DNA of 64,000 bases, taken from positions 1-64,000 of the forward strand of contig CAZHTF010000001.1 of the NCBI GenBank assembly GCA_964535305.1, given 5' to 3'. This DNA comes from CAZHTF01 sp964535305 (lineage in GTDB: Bacteria > Planctomycetota > Phycisphaerae > UBA1845 > Fen-1342). Numbering within the stretch: position 1 is the first letter of the stretch; every line of letters starts with the position of its first letter. Position numbers and translations under genes: made by a program. The notes under the pieces were generated by a model. The model made no database searches. It saw only the letters and a program-made list of their open reading frames with translations, and had not been told where the DNA came from. Positions 53,726 to 61,066 of this stretch are shown in pieces.

Positions 53726-56700
53726 GTGTTCAGCAAGTTCTTCATCGAGCGGCCGGTCTTTGCGTCGGTGCTTTCGCTGCTGATCGTGCTTTTGGGCGGC
53801 GTGGCGTTCTACGGCCTGCCGGTCGAGCAGTATCCGGAGCTGGCCCCGCCGGTGGTTCGCGTCGAAGCGCTCTACCCGGGTGCGAACGCGCAGACCGTGG
53901 TCGACACCGTCGCCGCGCCGCTGGAGCAGGAGGTCAACGGCGTCGACCGCATGCTGTACATGAACAGCAACTCCAGCGACGGGCGTTACGCGCTGGACAT
54001 CACGTTTGAAGTCGGCACAGACGTGGACATGGCCGCGGTGCTGGTGCAGAACCGCGTCAGCGTGGCGGAATCGCGGCTCCCTGAAGACGTGCGGCGCCTG
54101 GGCGTCACTACCCGCAAGCAATCCACCGCGATGGTGGGCGTAATCTCGCTCTGGTCAGAATCTGGCGAATACGACGACGTCTTCATCGCCAACTACATGA
54201 CCATCAACATGAAGGACGAGATCTCGCGGATCTTCGGCGTGGGCGGCCTGCAGATCGTGCCAGCCAAGGAATACGGCATGCGCGTCTGGCTCGATCCCGA
54301 GCGGCTGAAGGCCCGCAATCTGACCGTCGCGGACGTGCACGCGGCCGTCCGCGCGCAGAATGTGCAGGTCGCGGCGGGGGCGATCGGACGGCAGCCCGCG
54401 CCGGCCGGGCAGGATTTTGAGCTGATCGTCAACACACAGGGCCGGCTGACGACGGTCGAGCAATTTGAGCAGATCGTGCTGAAGGTGGTCGACAATCGCG
54501 CCGTGCGGCTGCGCGACGTGGCGCGGGTGGAGCTCGGCGCGCGGGACTACGGCACTGGTGCGCGCTTCAACGGCAAACCCGCGGGCGTGATGGTGATTTA
54601 CCAGTTGCCAGGCGCCAACCTGGTGGACGTCGCGGCGCGGGTCGACGCCACGCTGCATCGCATGCAGCGCGAGTTTCCGACGGGGCTGCAGGGCAAGTTT
54701 TTCTACGACAGCTCGATGTTCATCCGCGCCTCGCTGGGCGAGGTGCGCACCACGCTGATCGAGGCCTTCGTACTGGTGTTCGTGGTGGTGCTGATCTTTC
54801 TGCAGAGCCTGCGGACGACGATCATCCCGGCCCTGACGATTCCCGTCTCGCTGATCGGCACGTTCGCATTCCTGCTCCTGTTTGGCTTCTCGATCAACAT
54901 GCTGACGATGTTCGCGCTGGTGCTGGCGATCGGCATCGTCGTGGATGACGCGATTGTGGTTGTCGAGAACGTCGAGCGAAACCTGCGCGAGCACGGGCTC
55001 TCGCCACGCGAGGCGACGCTGCGGGCGATGCAGGAGATCTTCGGCCCGATCGTCGCGATCACGCTGGTGCTGATGTCGGTGTTCCTGCCGAGCGCGGCGT
55101 TGCCGGGCATCACCGGGCAGATGTATCGGCAATTCGCGCTCACCATCGCGGCCAGCACCGGGATCTCGGCGGTTTGTGCGCTGACGCTCAGTCCAGCGCT
55201 GTGCGCGATCCTGCTGACGCGGCATAACGCGGACCAGCGCGGGCCGCTGCTGCTGCGCCCGCTGCGCTGGCTGGCGGACGGATTCAATGCGCTGCTGGAC
55301 GGCCTGACGCGCGGCTACGCCGGCGTGACGCGAGTCGCTTGCCGCGCCGCGCTGCTGACGATCCTGATCCTGGGCGGCGTGTACTACTTCTCGTTCGAGA
55401 TCTATCAGCGCGTGCCCGGGGGCTTCGTGCCGAACGAAGACCTGGGCTTCGTAATCGTCGCGATTCAACTGCCCGACGGGGCCGCCTTCGAGCGCACCGA
55501 CGCGGTTGTGGAGGCAGTCGAGCAACAGCTTCAGCAGGTGCCGGGCGTGCGCGATGTCACCGCGCTGTCCGGCTTCTCCGTGATGGATGGCATTGGCTCG
55601 AACTTCGGCACCTGCTGGGTGGTGCTCGACGACTGGGACGAGCGCGCCAAGCACGCTCAAGGCATCCCGTTCGTGATGGGCGCCGTTGGGGAAATCACCG
55701 CGAAATTCGAGCAGGCCCAGATGCTGGTTTTCAGCCTGCCCGCCATCAGCGGGCTGGGCAACACCTCCGGCTTCGATCTGCGCGTGCAGAACAAACAGCC
55801 CGATTCGATCACGCGCGAGCAGCAGCAGGAGCTTGTGCAGCAGCTCATTGGCGACGCCATGGGCCAGACGCGCGCCGGCGGCCCGACGCTGCTGGCCGCA
55901 TTCTCCAGCTTCCGCGCCGGTGTGCCGCAGCTCTTCCTCGACATCGATCGCGAAAAAGTGATGCGCCTGGGCATCCCGCTCGAGGCCGTCTTCGAAACGC
56001 TGCAGACCTCGCTCGGATCGGCGTACATCAACGACTTCAACCTGTTCAACCGCACATTCCAGGTAAACGTGCAGGCCGACGCCCGTTTCCGCCTGCAACC
56101 GCAAGACATCCTGCGGCTCGAAGTGCGCAACCGCGACGGCGCGATGATCCCGATCAACACGTTCACCTCCGTGAAGGAGACCATCGGTCCGGACCGCATC
56201 GCGCGCTATAACATGTATCCAGCCGCGACGATCAACGGCATTCCGGCGCCGGGCGTCAGCTCGGGACAATCCATCGCGATGATGGAGCAACTCGCGGCGC
56301 ACTCGCTGCCGGCCGGCATGGGCTTTGAGTGGACCGGCATGTCCTTGCAAGAGAAGCTCGCCGGCGGGCAGGCGCTGGCCGTCTTCGGGTTGGCGCTGCT
56401 GGTCGTATACCTGATTCTGGCGGCACAGTATGAAAGCTGGGCGACACCGCTGGCCGTGGTGCTTTCCGTGCCGCTGGTGCTGATCGGCGCCATGCTGGCA
56501 CTCGAGTTGCGCGGTTTGGACAACAACATTTTCACGCAGATCGGGCTGGTGCTGCTGATCGGCCTGGGCGCCAAGAACGCGATCCTGATCGTCGAATTCG
56601 CCCGCGACGGCCGCGCGCGGGGCCTGACCATTGTCGAAGCGGCGGTCAATGCGGCCCGCACGCGCTTCCGCCCGATCGTGATGACCTCGCTGGCGTTCAT

Positions 56701-56959
56701 CTTGGGCGTCGTGCCGCTTGTGCTCGCCAGCGGCGCCGGGGCCGCCTCGCGCCAGGCGCTCGGAACCGCGGTCTTCGGCGGCATGATCGGCAACACGCTG
56801 CTGGGCCTGCTGTTCACGCCGGCGCTGTATGTGCTCGTGCAGACGATCGCCGAGGCGCTGCGCGGATTCGGCAAGTCTCATGTGCAGGAAATGCCCGTCG
56901 AGCCGAGCGGGGTGCACGCCGCGGCCCAGCGCGAGGCAGTCGTGGGCCGCGCGAAGTGA
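53726..56959 (+). CDS. RND efflux permease (AcrB/MexF-like, HAE1)
   Basis: 1077 aa, with the usual two repeats of one helix, large periplasmic loop and five helices. It starts MFSKFFIERPVFASVLSLLI, as typical of HAE1 pumps. The proton-relay pair is intact: GIVVDDAIVVVENVERNL (Asp-Asp near 408). Conserved blocks GFSINMLTMFALVLAIG and GLGAKNAILIVEFARDGRAR are present. It drives drug or metabolite efflux by proton antiport, with the adaptor encoded immediately upstream and a missing outer-membrane partner. A non-T hairpin follows the stop. Confidence 0.95.
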   Translation: MFSKFFIERPVFASVLSLLIVLLGGVAFYGLPVEQYPELAPPVVRVEALYPGANAQTVVDTVAAPLEQEVNGVDRMLYMNSNSSDGRYALDITFEVGTDVDMAAVLVQNRVSVAESRLPEDVRRLGVTTRKQSTAMVGVISLWSESGEYDDVFIANYMTINMKDEISRIFGVGGLQIVPAKEYGMRVWLDPERLKARNLTVADVHAAVRAQNVQVAAGAIGRQPAPAGQDFELIVNTQGRLTTVEQFEQIVLKVVDNRAVRLRDVARVELGARDYGTGARFNGKPAGVMVIYQLPGANLVDVAARVDATLHRMQREFPTGLQGKFFYDSSMFIRASLGEVRTTLIEAFVLVFVVVLIFLQSLRTTIIPALTIPVSLIGTFAFLLLFGFSINMLTMFALVLAIGIVVDDAIVVVENVERNLREHGLSPREATLRAMQEIFGPIVAITLVLMSVFLPSAALPGITGQMYRQFALTIAASTGISAVCALTLSPALCAILLTRHNADQRGPLLLRPLRWLADGFNALLDGLTRGYAGVTRVACRAALLTILILGGVYYFSFEIYQRVPGGFVPNEDLGFVIVAIQLPDGAAFERTDAVVEAVEQQLQQVPGVRDVTALSGFSVMDGIGSNFGTCWVVLDDWDERAKHAQGIPFVMGAVGEITAKFEQAQMLVFSLPAISGLGNTSGFDLRVQNKQPDSITREQQQELVQQLIGDAMGQTRAGGPTLLAAFSSFRAGVPQLFLDIDREKVMRLGIPLEAVFETLQTSLGSAYINDFNLFNRTFQVNVQADARFRLQPQDILRLEVRNRDGAMIPINTFTSVKETIGPDRIARYNMYPAATINGIPAPGVSSGQSIAMMEQLAAHSLPAGMGFEWTGMSLQEKLAGGQALAVFGLALLVVYLILAAQYESWATPLAVVLSVPLVLIGAMLALELRGLDNNIFTQIGLVLLIGLGAKNAILIVEFARDGRARGLTIVEAAVNAARTRFRPIVMTSLAFILGVVPLVLASGAGAASRQALGTAVFGGMIGNTLLGLLFTPALYVLVQTIAEALRGFGKSHVQEMPVEPSGVHAAAQREAVVGRAK

Positions 56960-56974
56960 CGTACGCAGTGTTCG

Positions 56975-56998
56975 GCGGCGCGCGAAAAGCCGCGCCGC
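56975..56998. terminator. GC-rich hairpin between RND pump and EF-G genes
   Basis: GCGGCGCG (56975-56982) pairs with CGCGCCGC (56991-56998) around an 8-nt loop, between two converging genes. No T-tract follows, so this is a possible rather than certain terminator. Confidence 0.4.
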
Positions 56999-57006
56999 GC
57001 TCTGAC

Positions 57007-59082
57007 TTACACCACGCCCAGGACTCTTCGGGCCAGGTCTTGTGGCATCGGCTCGTAGCGGGCCGGCTCCATCGTGTACGACGCGCGGCCCTGCGAGCGC
57101 GAGCGCAGCTCGGTGGAGTATCCGAACATTTCCGACAGCGGCGCGTCCGCGTCGATCACACGGTTCTTGCCGCGCAGGCTGGTGTTCGTGATCAGCGCCC
57201 GGCGAGACATCAGGTCGCCGCTGATCCCGCCGAAGTATTCGTCCGGCGTGACGACTTCGACTTTCATGATCGGCTCGAGCAGCACCGGAGCGGCGGCTTC
57301 GACGGCGCGTTGCACGGCCATGGCGGCGGCTGCCTCGAACGCCAGCTCGGACGAATCTTCCGGGTGTTCCTGGGCCTCCAGCAGCGTGACCTTCACGTTC
57401 ATCAGCGGATACGACCCCAGCGCGCCGCTGCGGGCCGCGTCGCGCGCTCCGTTGCGGGCGGCGCTGACGAACTCGCTGCGCAGCGTTCCGGGCGCAACAC
57501 GGCTCTCGAAGGCGAAATTCTCCTGCCCGGCCGAAGGCTCAAACGGCTCGACCCGCACGCGCACCACGGCGAACTGTCCGCGTCCGCCGGTCTGACGCAC
57601 GAGCCGGCCCTCAGCCTCGGCGGCGTGCGAAATGGCCTCGCGATAGGCGACGCGCGGCTTGCCGATGTGCACCGCCACGCCCATGTCGCGCTCGAGCCGA
57701 TGGCAGAGCACCTCCAAGTGCAGCTCGCCCATGCCGGAGATGATGGTCTGGCCGGTCTCGGCGTCGCTGCGGAATTCAAAGGTCGGATCGCTACGGGCCA
57801 GCATCGCCAGCGCGGCGCTGAGCTTGTCGCGATCGGCGGACGACTTGGGTTCGATCGCCATGCTGATGACCGTTTCGGGGAACTCGATGCGTTCCAGCAG
57901 CACGGCCCCGTGCGTGTCGCCCAGCGTGTCGCCGGTCAGCGACTCCTTCAGCCCGATCGCGGCGACGATGTCACCCGCGACGGCGTGCTCGAGCTGATCG
58001 CGCCGCTTGGCAAACAGGCGATACAGCCGCGGCACGTTCTCCTTTTTCTTGCGGCCGACGTTCAGCACGCGCGACCCAGCCTTGAGCGTGCCCGAGTAGA
58101 CGCGGATGAAATGCAGGTCGCTGTGCGAGTCGGCGACGATCTTGAACACCAGGGCGCACAGCGGACCAGCCGGGTCGCACTCGCGCCGCACGATTTTATC
58201 CGGCTTATCCGGGTCGTGACCTTCGACCGCCGGCCGATCCAGCGGCGATGGCAGGAAGTCGCAGATCGCGTCCAGCAGGCGCGTCACGCCCATGTAGCGC
58301 AGCGATGAGCCGCACAGCACGAGCTGAATCTGCCTGGCGATCACGCCACGCCGCAGCGCCGCCAGCAGCTTGTCATCGGGTAGCGGCTTGTTTTCGATGT
58401 AGAGCTGCATCAGCTCGTCATCCAGCTCTGCGGCGCGCTCCTCGAGCACGTGCCGCTGCCGCTGAGCGGCTTCGAGTAGCTCCACGGGAATCTCGGCGAG
58501 AACATCGGCCGCGCGATCCTGCTTGCCGGTGAATGTGACCAGCTTCATCGCCAGCAGATCCACCACGCCGCGAAAGTCCGATTCGCGGCCGATCGGCATC
58601 TGGATCGGGACGGGGCAGGCGTGCAGGCGCTCGCGGATCGAATCGACGGCGCGTTCGAAATCCGCGCCGGTCTTGTCCATCTTGTTGATGAAGCAGATGC
58701 GCGGCACGCGATACTTGTCGGCCTGCCGCCAGACGGTCTCGGACTGGGCCTCGACGCCCTCATGCGCGTCAAAGACGATCACGGCCCCGTCCAGCACGCG
58801 CAGGCTGCGCTCGACCTCCGCCGTGAAATCCACGTGCCCGGGCGTATCGATCAGGTTCACGCGGCAGTCGCGCCACTCGAAGCTGACGGCGGCGCTGTAG
58901 ATGGTGATGCCGCGCTCCTGCTCCTCGGCGTCGAAGTCGGTGACGGTGGTTCCGTCGTCGACGTCGCCCATGCGGTGGATCGTGCCGCTGTAGAAGAGCA
59001 GCCGCTCGGTGGTGGTGGTCTTGCCGGCGTCGATGTGGGCGACGACTCCGATGTTGCGGATTTTCTGCAGCGCTTCCTTCAT
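57007..59082 (-). CDS. Elongation factor G, EF-G2 (GFM2/spdEFG2-like)
   Basis: 691 aa, five-domain GTPase. G motifs: AHIDAGKTTTTERLL (P-loop, 15-22), ERGITIYSAA (switch I), DTPGHVDFTAEVERSL, and INKMDKTGA. The segment MGDVDDGTTVTDFDAEEQER matches the GDVDDGDTVTDF-type sequence of mitochondrial EF-G2 (GFM2) rather than the HDGAATMDWMEQE of canonical EF-G; WRQADK and LNKMDKTGA-like blocks agree. By that resemblance it should act chiefly in ribosome recycling with RRF rather than translocation. A Shine-Dalgarno (GAGGCGAAG) precedes the ATG. No str operon genes surround it, supporting a secondary EF-G. Confidence 0.9.
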   Translation of the reverse strand: MKEALQKIRNIGVVAHIDAGKTTTTERLLFYSGTIHRMGDVDDGTTVTDFDAEEQERGITIYSAAVSFEWRDCRVNLIDTPGHVDFTAEVERSLRVLDGAVIVFDAHEGVEAQSETVWRQADKYRVPRICFINKMDKTGADFERAVDSIRERLHACPVPIQMPIGRESDFRGVVDLLAMKLVTFTGKQDRAADVLAEIPVELLEAAQRQRHVLEERAAELDDELMQLYIENKPLPDDKLLAALRRGVIARQIQLVLCGSSLRYMGVTRLLDAICDFLPSPLDRPAVEGHDPDKPDKIVRRECDPAGPLCALVFKIVADSHSDLHFIRVYSGTLKAGSRVLNVGRKKKENVPRLYRLFAKRRDQLEHAVAGDIVAAIGLKESLTGDTLGDTHGAVLLERIEFPETVISMAIEPKSSADRDKLSAALAMLARSDPTFEFRSDAETGQTIISGMGELHLEVLCHRLERDMGVAVHIGKPRVAYREAISHAAEAEGRLVRQTGGRGQFAVVRVRVEPFEPSAGQENFAFESRVAPGTLRSEFVSAARNGARDAARSGALGSYPLMNVKVTLLEAQEHPEDSSELAFEAAAAMAVQRAVEAAAPVLLEPIMKVEVVTPDEYFGGISGDLMSRRALITNTSLRGKNRVIDADAPLSEMFGYSTELRSRSQGRASYTMEPARYEPMPQDLARRVLGVV

Positions 59083-59117
59083 CGGACGCTTCGCCTCGGG
59101 TGCAGGCCGGGAGAGGT

Positions 59118-59146
59118 ACTATACAGATCAGGCGTGAATACGAAAG
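59118..59146 (-). promoter_or_regulatory. Promoter of the EF-G2 gene
   Basis: On the minus strand CTTTCG (59146-59141), a 17-bp spacer and the consensus-like TATAGT (59123-59118). The -10 ends 35 nt before the ATG, and a Shine-Dalgarno lies between, so this gene has an ordinary leader. Confidence 0.65.
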
Positions 59147-59212
59147 CGCGACGGCGTCTAGCGGAGGGGCCGCGAGACGCCGTCAGGCACTTGGAAGCGA
59201 TCGAAAGCGCGG

Positions 59213-59986
59213 CTACTGGCGAACCAGGATGCCGTTGCAGGTCACGCTCTGGGTCGAGTTCAGGATCACGCCCAGCGTGTTGATGTTGAGGTTCGAGTTC
59301 GAGGCCGACTTGTATTCGATCTTCGAGTCGCTCAGCAGCGTGGCTTCGTAGGTCTGCGTGCCGTTGCCGCTGATGGTGGTCAGGCCGCCAGCCAGGTTCG
59401 ACGTCGAGGTGAACGCGAACACCAGCTTGACGAAGTTATCCGAGTAGGTCGCTTCGGTGACGCGGATTTCCTGCGTGGTGGTGTTGCCGTTCGATACGAA
59501 GTTGATCGTGGTGGTTTCGCCGACCTGCGAGACGCTGACGGTGGTCGAGTCCTTCGGGGCGCTGGCCGAGATGATCGGCGAGGCGACCGGGCGTCCGTTC
59601 TGGTCAAACGAGATGGCCAGCGTCTGCTGGAAGTTCTCGTTGGTGGGGGCCTGGCCGGCGACGGTGATGGAAGAGACGCAGTCGAGCACGCCGGACCAGT
59701 TGCCGAAGAGCGGTTTGACGGTGGACTGGTTTCCGCCGCCGGTGCCGCCGGTTCCGCCGCTGCCACCCGTGCCCGTGCCGCCGTTATTGTTGGCGTCGCC
59801 GCCGGTGTCGCCGTTATCGCCACCGTTGTTACCGCTGTCGCCGCCGGCGCCGTTATCCGCGCCGTCGTTTTGGCCGGGCACGTCCTGGCCGGTTCCGCTA
59901 TCGGTGACGGGTGCGAGCGGGCAGCCGGTGAGGGCTGTCACTGCGATCGTCGACGTCAAAAGAGCCAGGATACTGAAACGCTTCAT
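59213..59986 (-). CDS. Lipoprotein with Gly/Asn/Asp-rich linker
   Basis: 257 aa from ATG 59986, preceded by GGGGAG. Frame open to 60301, but the signal sequence fixes this start: MKRFSILALLTSTIAVTALT then GC, a textbook lipobox (LTGC, Cys22). A 60-residue linker of Gly, Asn, Asp and Thr (NGGDNGDTGGDANNNGGTGT) leads to a beta-rich domain: LFGNWSGVLDCVSSITVAGQ, FQQTLAISFDQNGRPVASPI, TTTINFVSNGNTTTQEIRVT and KLVFAFTSTSNLAGG. A pair of Cys may form a disulphide. Outer-membrane or surface lipoprotein of unknown role. It is driven by a good promoter through an unusual structured leader. Confidence 0.88.
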   Translation of the reverse strand: MKRFSILALLTSTIAVTALTGCPLAPVTDSGTGQDVPGQNDGADNGAGGDSGNNGGDNGDTGGDANNNGGTGTGGSGGTGGTGGGNQSTVKPLFGNWSGVLDCVSSITVAGQAPTNENFQQTLAISFDQNGRPVASPIISASAPKDSTTVSVSQVGETTTINFVSNGNTTTQEIRVTEATYSDNFVKLVFAFTSTSNLAGGLTTISGNGTQTYEATLLSDSKIEYKSASNSNLNINTLGVILNSTQSVTCNGILVRQ

Positions 59987-60112
59987 GATGCTCCCCTCTC
60001 TTGGGATTCGTTGGTAGAGGCCGCCCTGCCACAGGGGCCGCCTGCCCAAGCGACGACTTTCCGTCATCGCTCTCGGGATGGGGTAGGGTGTCTTGCGACT
60101 ACTTCCCTGCCC
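59987..60112 (-). ncRNA. Structured 5' leader of the lipoprotein gene (candidate cis-regulatory RNA)
   Basis: The ~125-nt leader, read on the minus strand, can fold into three hairpins. P1: GGGCAGGG (60112-60105) pairs with CCCTACCC (60088-60081) with one mismatch, enclosing GTC-GCAA-GAC (GNRA tetraloop, 60099-60090). P2: AGCGATGAC (60071-60063), loop GGAAA, GTCGTCGCT (60057-60049), extended by CCC/GGG. P3: CCCTG-TGG-CAGGG near 60036-60024. The GNRA loop exists only in the minus-strand RNA, matching the direction of the gene. It fits no riboswitch class I know; ligand or protein partner unknown. Confidence 0.45.
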
Positions 60113-60117
60113 GCTCG

Positions 60118-60147
60118 ATCCTAGGTCGGGTGGCGTCAACGGGTCAA
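60118..60147 (-). promoter_or_regulatory. Promoter of the lipoprotein gene
   Basis: Minus strand TTGACC (60147-60142), an 18-bp spacer and TAGGAT (60123-60118). The expected TSS is near 60111, directly before hairpin P1. Confidence 0.6.
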
Positions 60148-60275
60148 ATCCCCCGGGATTTATCCGGCGATCCGCGGCCCCGAGCCGGTAATCGCCGACC
60201 GAACGGCCGGCACGCCGCGCATTTCTCGGACCAGCCGGTTGCATCTGGCCGCTTTCACGGTAGTTTCTAAATTCC

Positions 60276-61034
60276 GTGGACCCGCGCGTCACGGCGATCA
60301 TTCCAGCCCGCTACTCGGCGGTGCGTTTCCCCGGAAAGCCGCTTGCCTCCGAAACAGGTCGCCCACTGATACAGCATGTGTTGGAGCAAGTGGCGCGGGC
60401 CCGGCGCGTTGCGCGGACGATCGTCGCAACCGACGACGAGCGCATCGCCCAAGCCGTGCGGACTGCAGGCGGCGAAGCCTGCATGACGCGCTGCGACCAC
60501 GTCAGCGGCACCGATCGAATCGCCGAAGTGGCCCGCGGCTTGGGCGGCGCGCCCGGCGACATCATCGTGAATGTGCAAGGCGATGAGCCCGAGCTGGAGC
60601 CCGGCTACATCGATCGATTGGTCGAATTCATCGCCGGGCAGCGCGAGCTGCCGATGGCGACGCTGGCCTGCCCGTTTCCGGCGGACCTCGACGCGGACGA
60701 TCCGAATCGCGTCAAAGTCGTGCGGAATCGCGAAAAGCGGGCGCTGTACTTTTCACGCGCGCGGATACCATACACTCGAGACGTCGCGGCGGCGCAGACC
60801 AGCGGCTGCCTGCTGCATCTGGGCATATACGCCTATCGCCTGGCTTTTCTTCTTGAATACGCGCAGTGGGAAGCCGGAGCGCTCGAGCAGATCGAGAAAC
60901 TAGAGCAACTGCGCGTGCTGGAGCGTGGCGTGCCGATCGGAGTGGAGCTGGTCGAGCACGCGCTCGCGGGTGTCGATACGCCCGCGGATTACCAGGCATT
61001 TGTGCGGCGCTGGCGCGCACGCGAAGGTAGCTGA
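60276..61034 (+). CDS. kdsB: 3-deoxy-manno-octulosonate cytidylyltransferase
   Basis: 252 aa. Activates KDO with CTP to CMP-KDO, the committed step for KDO incorporation into LPS, so the organism makes a KDO-containing envelope. Motifs: IIPARYSAVRFPGKPLASET (nucleotide loop), IVATDDERIAQAVRTAGG, MTRCDHVSGTDRIAEVAR, IIVNVQGDEPELEP (catalytic acidic residues) and YFSRARIPYTRD. Start GTG 60276, no Shine-Dalgarno; TAGTTT lies nine nt upstream. The CTP synthase gene follows 32 bp downstream and provides the co-substrate, an arrangement I also recall from Chlamydia (same superphylum). Confidence 0.96.
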   Translation: MDPRVTAIIPARYSAVRFPGKPLASETGRPLIQHVLEQVARARRVARTIVATDDERIAQAVRTAGGEACMTRCDHVSGTDRIAEVARGLGGAPGDIIVNVQGDEPELEPGYIDRLVEFIAGQRELPMATLACPFPADLDADDPNRVKVVRNREKRALYFSRARIPYTRDVAAAQTSGCLLHLGIYAYRLAFLLEYAQWEAGALEQIEKLEQLRVLERGVPIGVELVEHALAGVDTPADYQAFVRRWRAREGS

Positions 61035-61066
61035 TGTCAAACGCAAAAACCTGATGAGCGACCGAC

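Noticed and set aside
54155..56917. 920-codon minus-strand frame opposite the RND permease gene
   Set aside because: It is a mirror of a GC-rich gene; the plus-strand product has complete RND motifs, the opposite frame is rich in Arg, His and Gln with no domain.
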